A stretch of DNA of 64,000 nt, taken from WHSW01 sp963742205 (GTDB lineage: Bacteria; Actinomycetota; Thermoleophilia; Solirubrobacterales; 70-9). The notes below the pieces were generated by a model. It made no database searches. It was not told the DNA's origin and was given only the letters and a program-made list of their open reading frames with translations. Of this stretch, positions 48,917-57,414 are shown in pieces (positions within the stretch are counted from its first letter, which is position 1; each line of letters begins with the position of its first letter). The stretch spans positions 310,001-374,000 of the forward strand of contig CAVUKZ010000004.1 in assembly GCA_963742205.1 (NCBI GenBank). The letters run 5' to 3'. The translations under genes were made by a program, and so were the position numbers.

Positions 48917-50686
48917 GCTTCACCCGCGAGAGCGTCGAGCGGGTCAAGGAGGCCTCCGACGTTGTCGAGGTGATCTCGGCCCACACCGACCTGCGCCGCT
49001 CGGGGGCCCGGTTCACCGGGCTGTGCCCGTTCCACGACGAGCGCTCACCCTCGTTCTCGGTCGACCCCCAGGAGAAGCTCTACCACTGCTTCGGGTGCGG
49101 GGTGGGGGGCGACGTGATCAAGTTCGTCGAGGAGAAGGAGGGGCTCGTCGTTCCCCGACGCGGTGGAAGCGCTCGCCGACCGCTACGGGGTCGAGCTCGA
49201 GCGCGAGGCCGAGGACCCCCGGGCGGAGGAGCTGCGGCGCAAGCGCGGGCGGTTGAGCGAGCTGCTCGAGCGCGCGGCCGCCTTCTACGCCAGCTTCCTG
49301 CGGGACTCCCCGCAGGCCGCGAAGGCCCGCGATTACCTGGCCGAGCGCGGGCTGGGCAGCGAGGTGCTGGAGGCGTTTGGCGTCGGCTGTGCGCCCGGGA
49401 CCTGGGACTCGATCCTGATCCGCGGCCAGCAGGCCGGCTACTCGGTGGCCGAGATCGAGGCCGCGGGCCTGGTGCTCCCAAATCAGAAGCGCACCGGGCA
49501 CTACGACCGCTTTCGCTCCCGGATCATCTTCCCGATCCGCGACGCCCGCGGCCGAGTCCAGGGGTTCGGCGCGCGGGCGCTCTTGCCCGACCAAAAGCCG
49601 AAGTACGTCAACTCGCCGGAGGGGGAGCTGTATTCGAAGCGGCGCACGCTGTACGGGATCGACCGGGGGCGGCCGCAGATGGTGAAGAGCGGTCGCGCGC
49701 TGGTGGTCGAGGGCTACACGGACGTGCTCGCCTGCGAGCAGGCGAAGATCGGTGGCGCCGTCGCGATCATGGGCACCGCGATCACCCCGGAGCAGGTCAA
49801 GCTGCTTTCCGCGTACGCCGAGGAGGCGGTGCTGGCGCTCGACGCGGATCGCGCCGGCCGTGAGGCGATGCTGCGCGCGCAGACCGTGGGCGGCAAGCGC
49901 CTGCGCCTGCGGGTGGCGCGGATGCCGGAGGGGAAGGACCCAGCCGACCTGCTCGCCGGCGGCGACGGCGCGAGCGCCACGGCCTTCCGGGAGGCGATCG
50001 AGGGGGCCGAGGACCTGCCCGTGTTCCACGTCCACACGCTGCTCGACGACGCTGACCTCTCGTCGCCCGCGGGGCGCGACCGCGCCCTCGACGAAGTGGT
50101 CGAGGTGATCGCGGCGATGCCGGACTCGATCTCGCGCGAGGAGCTGATGCGCGAGGTCGGCGACCGCCTGGCCGCCGACCCCGGGCTCGTGGCCAGGCGC
50201 GCGGCAACGGCTGGAACGCGCCGCCGACCGTCCAAACCGCGAGCCGACGACGCGGCCCCCGCGTCGGAGGACCCCGCGGTCGCCGCGGTGCGACCGCGCG
50301 TCTTGAACGCGCGCGAGCTGCGTGAGTCAGCGCTGCTCGGGATGTGCGTACGGCTACCGGCGGAGGGCGAGGACTACATCGCGAAGTTGACCGACGCGCA
50401 CTTCTCGCGGCCGATAGCCGCTCGGGCTCGGCGATGGCTGCGCGACCACCTGGAGGACCCGATGGATGGCCTTGACCGCACGGACGAGGAGCTATTCGCC
50501 TACATCACCGACGTGAAAATGCGAGCCGAGGAGGAACCGGCCAGCGGCAGCGCGATGGAACTCAGCTTCCTCGAGCTGGAGCGGGCCAGGGTCGACGACA
50601 AGATCGCCGTCGCCGAGTCGCCGCCGGTCGAGCTCCAGCGCGAGCGCGCGCGGCTCACCGAGCGCATCGCCCGGGCGGAGAGTTAG
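48913..50686 (+). CDS. dnaG: DNA primase DnaG (one frameshift)
   Basis: Synthesises RNA primers at the replication fork. The zinc-binding CHC2 domain (about 38-66) has CPFHDERSPSFSV and YHCFGCGVGGD. The catalytic core carries YDRFRSRIIFPIRDARGRVQ, the TOPRIM Glu in VVEGYTDVLA and LALDADRAGREA, and the C-terminal helicase-interaction region is reduced and Arg/Glu-rich. One extra G at 49147 shifts the frame after EEKEGL. Without it the sequence continues with the family-typical SFPDAVEALADRYGVELE and gives 590 residues. The gene is essential in bacteria, so a real disruption is very unlikely. GTG overlaps the dgt stop. Confidence 0.95.
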
Positions 50687-50699
50687 CGGCGCGGTCGCG

Positions 50700-51880
50700 G
50701 CCTCCGTGGCCCGGGCCAGCCGCGCGCTTGCTCGCCTTCCAGACGCGTTCGAGCTCGACGCACGGTCATCGACCGTCGTCGGCACCAGCGGCCGCGGGTT
50801 GAAGACGTTCTCGCAGTTCGCGAGCGTGTCGACCGAGTCGGCCTCGACCGAGTCGGTGTTCGGACCGCAGTCGACGTTGTCGGTGAGGTCATCGCGGCTA
50901 TGGATTCGATCGTTGCCGCTCGCGCCGTTGAGCGTGTCGAACCCGAATCCGCCGGCGATGACGTCGGCGCCGCCGAGCCCGTTGATGACGTCGGAGCCGG
51001 AGCCCGGGCCACCGTCGAGGAGGTTCGCGTCGCGCTCCCGGTCAGCGTGTCGCTCGACGGGCGCGCCGAACAGGTTCTCGACGGAGGTCCGGACGCGGTC
51101 GTTCTCGCCCGCTGGACGCCGTCGTCGGCGAGGTCGTCGATGTCGTGCCGCGATCGGGCTGAAGTGCGAGAGCGTAGCTCGCCCGCGTCGACGACCCGGG
51201 CCGCCGTCGACGTTCTCGACGTCGGTGCGGATGTTGTCGTTCTCGCCCAGCGATCCCGTCGTTGGCGATGTGTCGAGCGTCAGCGACAGAGGACTGGCGT
51301 CGGGCGGTCGTGTAGACGACCCGGTCGACGTCGGGACCGCCGAGGAAGGTATCGGCGGACGGCGTCCCGAAGCCGCCCTGCATCGACGTCGTGGCCCTCG
51401 CCGGCGGTGAGCATGTCGGGGTCCTGGCCGCCGATGAGGGAGTCGTCTGCCCGCGAATCCGCGGAGCGTGTCGACGCCGGAGCTCCCGGAGAGCGACTCG
51501 GTGACCGCGCGATCCGTTGATGACGTCGTCGAAGGAGCTGCCGCCGACGTTCTCGACGTCGGTGCGCACGTCGTCGTTCTCGCCGGGGGCGCCGTCGTTC
51601 GCGACGTTGTTGACCGTGACCGAGACGCCGACGGGGGAGCCGGAATAACTCACCTGGCGCCGGAGCCTGATCCGCCGCGGAGGATGTCGGCGCCCGCGTC
51701 GCCGCTCATCGAATCGAATCCGGGGCCACCGATCACTGTGTCGTCGCCGGGCCCGCCGGCGATGAACGTCGAGGCGCTCGTCGACGTGGCGCCACGCAGG
51801 AGATCCTCGCCCTGGACATATTCCCTCCCGGTGCGGGCCGTTTGTGACAGTTGCTTCGACCCTAACCGGACCGCACGCCC
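50700..51880 (-). pseudogene. Broken RTX-like calcium-binding protein gene
   Basis: The minus strand encodes scattered pieces of a hemolysin-type calcium-binding protein in alternating frames: GREYVQGEDLLRGATSTSAS, then AGGPGDDTVIGGPGFDSMSG, VNNVANDGAPGENDDVRTDV, ENVGGSSFDDVING, DTFLGGPDVDRVVYTT, SDVINGLGGADVIAGGFGFD, GASGNDRIHSRDDL and DNVDCGPNTDSVEADSVDTL, with a final CENVF. The GGxGxDxxx nonapeptides and the Cys-bearing tail are typical of secreted actinobacterial RTX proteins. At least five frame changes are needed, no signal peptide is present, and the 5' end abuts tRNA-Asn. More indels occur here than elsewhere, so I call it decayed, though repeat-driven assembly errors could add to the damage. 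Confidence 0.65.
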
Positions 51881-51945
51881 GGCGCAACAACAGCGGCCCG
51901 TTGTAGCCTTGGAGCCGCGGTCGCGCCGCTGACGCGACGGCCCCT

Positions 51946-52017
51946 TCCGGGGTAGCTCAATGGCAGAGCGACCGGCTGTTAACCGGTAGGTTGAGGGTTC
52001 GAGTCCCTCCCCCGGAG
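51946..52017 (+). tRNA. tRNA-Asn (GTT)
   Basis: The cloverleaf is complete. Acceptor TCCGGGG pairs with CCCCGGA, the D arm contains GCTC...GAGC, the anticodon stem is ACCGG/CCGGT with loop CTGTTAA giving anticodon GTT, and the T arm GAGGG-TTCGAGT-CCCTC is perfect. CCA is not encoded. It is the only tRNA-Asn in the window. Confidence 0.97.
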
Positions 52018-52020
52018 CTC

Positions 52021-53245
52021 TCAGGCCCGCGCCAGCTCCTCGACCAGTACGGCGCCCGTTTCCGCGCCGTCATTGCCGGCCGCCCAGTCGGCGATCTCCG
52101 CCCGCGCGGATCCGGTATGCGGGCTCGGCGAGCGCCTTGCGCACCGCGAGCCGCAGTGAGGCCGGAGCCGTGAGCCGCCACGGGAGCATCAGGCCCGCTC
52201 CCGACCAGGCCACCCGGGCGCCGTTCTCGGCCATGTCGCCGACCGCCGGGCAGCAGAGGACCGGGACGCCCGCGCCGAGGGCCCGCGCGACGGTGCCGTG
52301 ACCGCCGTGACAGACGACGAGGTCGGCCACTGCCATCGCCTGCGAGTAGCTCAGCCACTCGACGACGACCGCGTTCGCGGGCGCGTCGGGGAGTGGCTCG
52401 CCGCGCCGGTTGGTCGTCGCGAGCACGCGGACCGGCTCGTCGGCGAGCGCCTCGAGGGCGGTCTTGACCAGCCGCCCGCCCGGATCCTGCGCCGTCGAGG
52501 GCGCCACGACCACCAGGGGCCCGCCGCCGGCCGGCACCGGGACGTCGGGGTGGGGGAGCTCGAAGCGCATCGGTCCGGTCACCCGCACCGAGGACGGCCA
52601 CCGGCGCGGGTATTCGAGCTGCGGGAACGTCGCCACCAGCGCCAACCGCTCGGAGATCCCGCCGTGGAAGCGCTCCAGCGGCGGCAGGCCCACGACCTCC
52701 CGCGAGCGGTTGAGCTCGTCGCGCCCCTGCTTCAGCCCGCCGAGGAGCACCGGCAATGCCCGGCGCCAGAGCGCCGCCCCGACCGTCGTCCGCGGCGCCA
52801 GCGCGCCGATCGCGAAGAACGGGAGGCCCTCCTCATGGACGGGGTAGACGTGCGGGATCAGCGTCGCGCGCCGCAGCCCGACGCGCTCGGCCGCCAGCGC
52901 CGGCGCGAGCGTGAGGATGTCGCTGACCACGACGTCGAAGCGCTCGGCCTCGAGCATCGGCAGGAGCGCAAGGGCGGCGTCCGCGGCCGACGGGCCGGCG
53001 TCGGCGTCGGGCGGGGGAGGCGGGAACGTCTCGTACTCCTCCGCGGCCGTGAACCTGAGCCCCTCGGCCTCGACCGCCTCGCGCCAGTGCTCCCAGGTCT
53101 CGACCGTGACCTCGTGGCCGCGCCCAGCCAGCGCGCGAGCGAGGGCGATGGCCGGAAACGCGTGTCCGGCGTCGCCGAAGGCGGCGACGAGGACCCTGCA
53201 AGATCCGTTTCCCCGCTCGCGGCGCCCTTTGACGGCTGGACCCAT
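52021..53245 (-). CDS. GT1-family glycosyltransferase (MGT/UGT-like, one frameshift)
   Basis: Family 1 glycosyltransferase with a GT-B fold, probably transferring a sugar to a small hydrophobic acceptor. The N-terminal domain has VLVAAFGDAGHAFPAIALAR, the catalytic-type His in GDAGHAF (about 28), and DVVVSDILTLAPALAAERVG. The C-terminal nucleotide-sugar site carries VVEWLSYSQAMAVADLVVCH and HGGHGTVARALGAGVPVLCC. One extra base near 52102 ends the frame early; removing it adds AEIADWAAGNDGAETGAVLV and a stop at 52021, giving 407 residues. ATG at 53245 is 19 bp from the divergent hypothetical gene. The stop lies only four bases from tRNA-Asn. Confidence 0.85.
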
Positions 53246-53264
53246 CTGACGGACCATTCTCGCG

Positions 53265-53765
53265 ATGCGCCGCCGCACTCGAGATCCGGCACGCCGCCTG
53301 CGGATCGCGGTGGAGCGCCTGCCGCGGCGCACGAAGGAGGCGATGCTGCGCGGCATCGACTCAAACCGGATCATCGTCGGCGCCTACGTCGACCCGGCCT
53401 CCGGCGGTGTCTGCCCGATGCTGGCGGCGCATCGCAACGGCGGTCGCACCGACGTTGCCGCGTTCGCGCGCGCCTGGGACGAGTACACGGACGCGCGCCG
53501 GCCGCGCCGCGCGAGCCGGCGCGAGGTCTCCACCCTGCGCTCGTTGCTCACGGCGAGCCTGCACATCGACACCTCGCTCGACCGGGTGCCGATCAGCGAG
53601 CTGGCCGAGCAGATCCGCGGGGAGCGGCGCCAGCGCGCCGGTCACGTGGAGGTGCCGTCGCCTCCGCCGGTTGCCGTCCCGGAGCCCGACGAGCGCATCC
53701 GCATCCGCCGCGCGCCGAGCAGCGACCTGCTCACCGCGACCGAGCGCGAGCTCTCGCGCCCCTAG
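53265..53765 (+). CDS. Conserved hypothetical protein
   Basis: 166 residues. A basic N-terminus (MRRRTRDPARRLRIAVERLP) leads to a conserved-looking core MLRGIDSNRIIVGAYVD, then GGVCPMLAAHRNGGRTDVAAFARAWDEYT, and a long Arg/Pro/Glu tail with RRPRRASRREVSTLRSLL. I recall similar proteins with the SNRIIVGAYVD block in Thermoleophilia-like genomes, without function. The Gly/Cys-rich block GGVCPMLAAHRNGGR could bind a ligand. The gene is divergent from the glycosyltransferase and overlaps the convergent SDR gene by four bases. Confidence 0.7.
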   Translation: MRRRTRDPARRLRIAVERLPRRTKEAMLRGIDSNRIIVGAYVDPASGGVCPMLAAHRNGGRTDVAAFARAWDEYTDARRPRRASRREVSTLRSLLTASLHIDTSLDRVPISELAEQIRGERRQRAGHVEVPSPPPVAVPEPDERIRIRRAPSSDLLTATERELSRP

Positions 53766-54484
53766 ATCATCTCGCCCGGACGCGCGAACACGATCTCCGG
53801 AATCCGACAGGCGGGGGAGAGCCCGAGCAGGAAGCGCACCGCCGCGGCGATGTCCTCGGGGCGGATCATCTCCTCGGCGGGCACCTGGCCCTTGACGAAC
53901 TCGGTCATCGGCGTGTCGACGAAGCCCGGGCAGAACGCCGTCACCTGGATCCCGTCGTGCTCGTGCTCCTTCTGCGTCGCCTGGCTGAAGCCCACGACGC
54001 CCGCCTTGGTGGCCGAGTAGACCGACAACCAGCCCTGGCCCGCCTTGCCGGCGATCGAGGCCATGTTCACGATCAGCGCCTTGCCGTGCTCGCCGCCCGC
54101 CTCGCGGAGCATCGGCAACGACTCCCGGGTGGCGATGATCACCCCGCGCAGGTTGGCGCCGATCTGAATGTCGAGCTTCTTCGTCGTGATCTCGTGCATG
54201 GCCTCGCCGATCCCGACGCCGGCGTTGTTGACCAGCACGTCGAGGCGCCCGAAGCGGTCGCGGTGCGAGGCGACCATTGCGGCGATGTGCTCCTCATCGG
54301 TCATCTGCGCGGGAACGAAGTGGACGTCGAACCCGTCGGCCTGCAGCCCTTCGGCCGCGGCCTGAAGCTTGTCCGGACGCCGGGCGGAGACGGTGACCCC
54401 GTAGCCGTCCTCGGCGAGGGCGCGTGCGATCGCGAGCCCGATCCCGCTCGAACCTCCGGTAACCAGCGCAGCCCGATCCGCCAC
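53762..54484 (-). CDS. SDR family oxidoreductase
   Basis: Classical short-chain dehydrogenase/reductase, 240 residues. The cofactor motif is VTGGSSGIGLAI (about 8-19), with VSARRPDK after strand 2 suggesting NADP preference. NNAGVGIG (about 86), the catalytic Ser in MASIAGKAG (about 142) and YSATKAG (Tyr-x-x-x-Lys, about 155) follow. CPGFVDTPMTEF is also typical. The substrate is unknown; 3-oxoacyl or ketone reduction is common in the family. It is convergent with the hypothetical gene at 53265 and divergent from the lipoprotein at 54587. Confidence 0.9.
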   Translation of the reverse strand: MADRAALVTGGSSGIGLAIARALAEDGYGVTVSARRPDKLQAAAEGLQADGFDVHFVPAQMTDEEHIAAMVASHRDRFGRLDVLVNNAGVGIGEAMHEITTKKLDIQIGANLRGVIIATRESLPMLREAGGEHGKALIVNMASIAGKAGQGWLSVYSATKAGVVGFSQATQKEHEHDGIQVTAFCPGFVDTPMTEFVKGQVPAEEMIRPEDIAAAVRFLLGLSPACRIPEIVFARPGEMI

Positions 54485-54586
54485 TCGCTCCTCCTTCGTC
54501 CGTCGATCGACTGGCGCGCCACCCTATCGGGGTCGCACTCGACGCCGCTTAGGCCTCGATTAGCCGGCCTCTCTACGATCCCGGCG

Positions 54587-55573
54587 ATGCGACGCATACG
54601 CATCCAGACGGCAGGGGCTGTCACGTCGGTCGCCCTCCTCGCACTACTCGTTGGTGCGTGCGGCGAAAAGGACGAGCCCCAGCTCGAGGACTCCGCACAA
54701 GCGGCACCGGCGGCCTCCGCCTTCCCGACCGCGGGAGACTCACTCGATCAGGTCCTCGCCAAGGCACAGCCGACCAACGAGCTCGTCGTCGCGCCCGCGG
54801 GCAGCGACTACACGGTTGGCGACAACCGCTTCGCCTTCGCCGTCTTCAAGGTCGACCGCACCCAGGTGACCGACGCCGACGTCGCCGTCTACGCCGCGCA
54901 CGGCCCGACCGGCAAGGCCGAGGGCCCGTACCCCGGCCGGGTCGAGAGCCTCGCCACGGAGCCGGCCTTCACCGCGCAGACCACCTCGAGCGATCCGGAC
55001 GCGGCCAAGGCCGTCTACGTCACCGACATCCCCTTCGACCAGCCCGGCGAGTGGCGGCTGGTCGCGCTCGTCAAGCAGGGTGAGACCTACTCGGCCGTGC
55101 GGATGCCGAGCATCAACGTCCGCAGCAAGACCCAGGACCCGGTCCCCGAGGTCGGCCAGCAGGCGCCGAAGATCCATACACCGACCGCGGACGAGGTCGG
55201 GAACATCAGCGACATCGACACCCGGGTGCCGCCCGACGACATGCACGACGTCGACTTCGCGGACGTCGTCGGTCAGAAGCCCGCGGTGCTGCTCTTCGCG
55301 ACCCCGGCGCTTTGCACGAGCCGGGTCTGCGGCCCGGTCGTGGACGTCGCCGAGCAGGTCAAGCGCGACCGTCCCGACGACGCCGCCTTCATCCACCAGG
55401 AGATCTACAACCAGAACGACCCCAACAAGGGGCTGCGGCCGCAGCTCGCCGCGTTCAACCTGCGCACCGAGCCGTGGCTGTTCGTCGTCAACTCCGACGG
55501 CACGATCTCCACCCGGATCGAGGGCGCCTTCAGCGTCGACGAGCTCAACGCCGCGCTCGACAAGGCCCACTGA
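54587..55573 (+). CDS. Lipoprotein with C-terminal thioredoxin-like domain
   Basis: 328 residues. The signal peptide ends in a lipobox LLVGAC with Cys at about residue 25, so the protein is predicted to be a lipid-anchored extracytoplasmic protein. An N-terminal domain (about 50-190) has a beta-sandwich-like pattern (ELVVAPAGSDYTVGDNRFAF and QPGEWRLVALVKQGETYSA). The C-terminal domain (about 215-328) is thioredoxin-like with PAVLLFATPALCTSRVCGPV, in which the usual CxxC is replaced by a CxxxxC pair, followed by EPWLFVVNSDGTISTRIEGA. It could be a metal-binding or redox protein. No partner gene is obvious. Confidence 0.82.
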   Translation: MRRIRIQTAGAVTSVALLALLVGACGEKDEPQLEDSAQAAPAASAFPTAGDSLDQVLAKAQPTNELVVAPAGSDYTVGDNRFAFAVFKVDRTQVTDADVAVYAAHGPTGKAEGPYPGRVESLATEPAFTAQTTSSDPDAAKAVYVTDIPFDQPGEWRLVALVKQGETYSAVRMPSINVRSKTQDPVPEVGQQAPKIHTPTADEVGNISDIDTRVPPDDMHDVDFADVVGQKPAVLLFATPALCTSRVCGPVVDVAEQVKRDRPDDAAFIHQEIYNQNDPNKGLRPQLAAFNLRTEPWLFVVNSDGTISTRIEGAFSVDELNAALDKAH

Positions 55574-55598
55574 CGCGCGGTCGGTCCGCGCGCCGCGC

Positions 55599-56456
55599 TC
55601 AGCCCTCGGCGTCCAGCCGGCGCATCTCGACCCCGGCGCTGAGCTCGGCCCTCGCCTCGCCGCGATAGACGCCCCGGATCGGGGGCACGTCCTGGTAGTC
55701 GCGGCCATGGCCGATCTTCACGTGCGTGGCACCGGCGCGCCCGCGATTTGTGGGGTCGACGCCGATCCAGCGCCGCTCCCCGTCCGCGTCCGGGAGCAGG
55801 CCCTCGAGCCAGGCGTGGGTCTGGACCTCGACCGACTCGGCCCCGCCGTCGCCGGCGACCGCGAACAGGTACCCGGACACGTACCGGGCGCCGATCCCAT
55901 GGCTGCGCAGGACCATCGCCCCGAGGTGGACGAAGTCCTGGCAGACGCCGGCGCCCCCCGCGAGCAGGTCGGCGACCGTCGAGCCGACGAAGGTGGCGCC
56001 GGAGCGGTACTCGAACCGCTCGGGGATCGCGTCGGCGACCGCCACGAGGGTCGCGAGCGGCGTCTCGCCGCGGACCTCGTTGGCGAGCTCCGCCACGCGG
56101 CCGTTGGCCGGTTGCTGCTCGGTCTGGAGCAGGTACTCGCCGGCCTCGGCGCGATAGTCCTCGGACTCGATCGCCGACCACGGCTCCGCCGGATCGACCT
56201 CCTGCTCGATCGTCGTCACGCGCATCCGCGCCTCCATCCCCAGCCGCTCATGGGCCTCGGTGACGCCGAACTCGAGCACCTCGGAGCCGAAGTAGTCGCG
56301 GTACTGGTGCAGGCGCGCCTCCGGGTCGACGCGGAAGCTGAAGTCGTCCACGGACTGATGGCGCGTCGTGGCGGGCTTCACCCGCAGCACGTTGAGGTTG
56401 TCGCGCACGGGCTCGGAGTAGTCGTACTCCGTGCGGTAGGTGATCTGAAACCTCAT
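55599..56456 (-). CDS. Transglutaminase-like cysteine protease family protein
   Basis: 285 residues with an N-terminal beta domain (MRFQITYRTEYDYSEPVRDN, then FRVDPEARLHQYRDYFG) typical of bacterial transglutaminase-like proteins and a papain-fold core. The Cys-His-Asp triad is visible: GAGVCQDFVHLGA (Cys about 172), VQTHAWLEGLL (His about 212) and WIGVDPTNR (Asp about 231). Members are predicted to cleave or crosslink peptides. It is the last gene of a three-gene unit with an alpha-E protein and a circularly permuted ATP-grasp protein, and the ATG overlaps the alpha-E stop. Confidence 0.92.
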   Translation of the reverse strand: MRFQITYRTEYDYSEPVRDNLNVLRVKPATTRHQSVDDFSFRVDPEARLHQYRDYFGSEVLEFGVTEAHERLGMEARMRVTTIEQEVDPAEPWSAIESEDYRAEAGEYLLQTEQQPANGRVAELANEVRGETPLATLVAVADAIPERFEYRSGATFVGSTVADLLAGGAGVCQDFVHLGAMVLRSHGIGARYVSGYLFAVAGDGGAESVEVQTHAWLEGLLPDADGERRWIGVDPTNRGRAGATHVKIGHGRDYQDVPPIRGVYRGEARAELSAGVEMRRLDAEG

Positions 56457-57412
56457 TGCATCACCACGTGCGGCTGGGCGGCCGCGCCGCCGAAGTAGCG
56501 GCGCTCGATCTCCACATCGGCCTCGGCGAGCTCGTCGCTCACGTGCTCAAGCAGCTGGGCGAGGCGCTCGCCGGGCTCGACGCCGAGCGCTCCCGCGTGA
56601 AAGTCGAGCTCGGCCCGCAGCCGGGCGAGGCGCAACAGCGGGGCCGCCGTGCGGTAGCTCGGGTCGGCGTCCGTGAGCCGCGCGTGCAGCAGCTCGAGCG
56701 CCGCGGCGACCGAGTGCGGGTAGCTGGGCTCGAAGAGCAAAAAGCGCGCCACCGGGTGGGCGTCCGCCGGCCCGGGGACCGAGCGGCGGAAGGCCTCGAG
56801 GCCCCCGATCGCCTGCAGCAGCGCCGCCGCGGGCCCGCCCTCGGCCGGCCGTTCGCTGAGCGCGGGCACGATCGAGACCCGGAGCATGCGCAACATCATG
56901 CTCGCGCCCTCGGCGTGCCGGCCCGCGTACAAAAACGCGTATGCCTGGTCGCGCAGCATCGTCTCGTCCGCCAGCCCCCACCACAGCGCGCAGCGCTCGC
57001 GCACGTAGGAGTAGACGGAGTAGGGGCCGGTGCGCAGGGCCGAGCCGAGGTCGGACGTGTCGAGCTCGAGGTAGAGGGTGTTGAGCGACTGCCACATCTC
57101 GCGCGAGACGACGTCACGGACCCGCCGCGTGCCCTCGCGGGCGCGCTCGACGCAGGCCGTGACCGAGGCCGGCGTGTCGGCGTCGAGCGTCAGGGTGCGG
57201 ACGGCGGTGTCCGTGCCGACCGGGAGGCCGTCGTCGTCGGTGCTCGCGCCAAGCGCCGCCATCACCGTCTCCCAGGGGAGGCTGGCGGCGTCCGGACCGC
57301 CGGGCGACTGCAGGCTCGCGCGGAAGAGGCCGTCCAGCATCCGCGCCGTGTCGTCGGCGCGGGCCACGTAGCGGCCGATCCAGTAGAGCTCGTGCGCGAT
57401 CCGGGCGAGCAT
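56453..57412 (-). CDS. Alpha-E domain protein
   Basis: 319 residues, predicted all-helical, matching the alpha-E family: MLARIAHELYWIGRYVARADDTARML at the start, WQSLNTLYLELDTS (about 100), LWWGLADETMLRDQAYAFLYAGRH (about 145) and REL-type helices at the end (RLRAELDFHAGALG). Its biochemical role is unknown; it almost always accompanies a circularly permuted ATP-grasp protein and a transglutaminase-like protein, as here. It starts two bases after the ATP-grasp gene ends, so the trio is an operon. Confidence 0.92.
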   Translation of the reverse strand: MLARIAHELYWIGRYVARADDTARMLDGLFRASLQSPGGPDAASLPWETVMAALGASTDDDGLPVGTDTAVRTLTLDADTPASVTACVERAREGTRRVRDVVSREMWQSLNTLYLELDTSDLGSALRTGPYSVYSYVRERCALWWGLADETMLRDQAYAFLYAGRHAEGASMMLRMLRVSIVPALSERPAEGGPAAALLQAIGGLEAFRRSVPGPADAHPVARFLLFEPSYPHSVAAALELLHARLTDADPSYRTAAPLLRLARLRAELDFHAGALGVEPGERLAQLLEHVSDELAEADVEIERRYFGGAAAQPHVVMQ

Positions 57413-57414
57413 CG

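Noticed and set aside
51946..52017. tRNA-Asn as the attachment site of a genomic island
   Set aside because: No repeat of the tRNA 3' end was seen within the window and no integrase lies next to it; xerD is a housekeeping recombinase 12 kb away.
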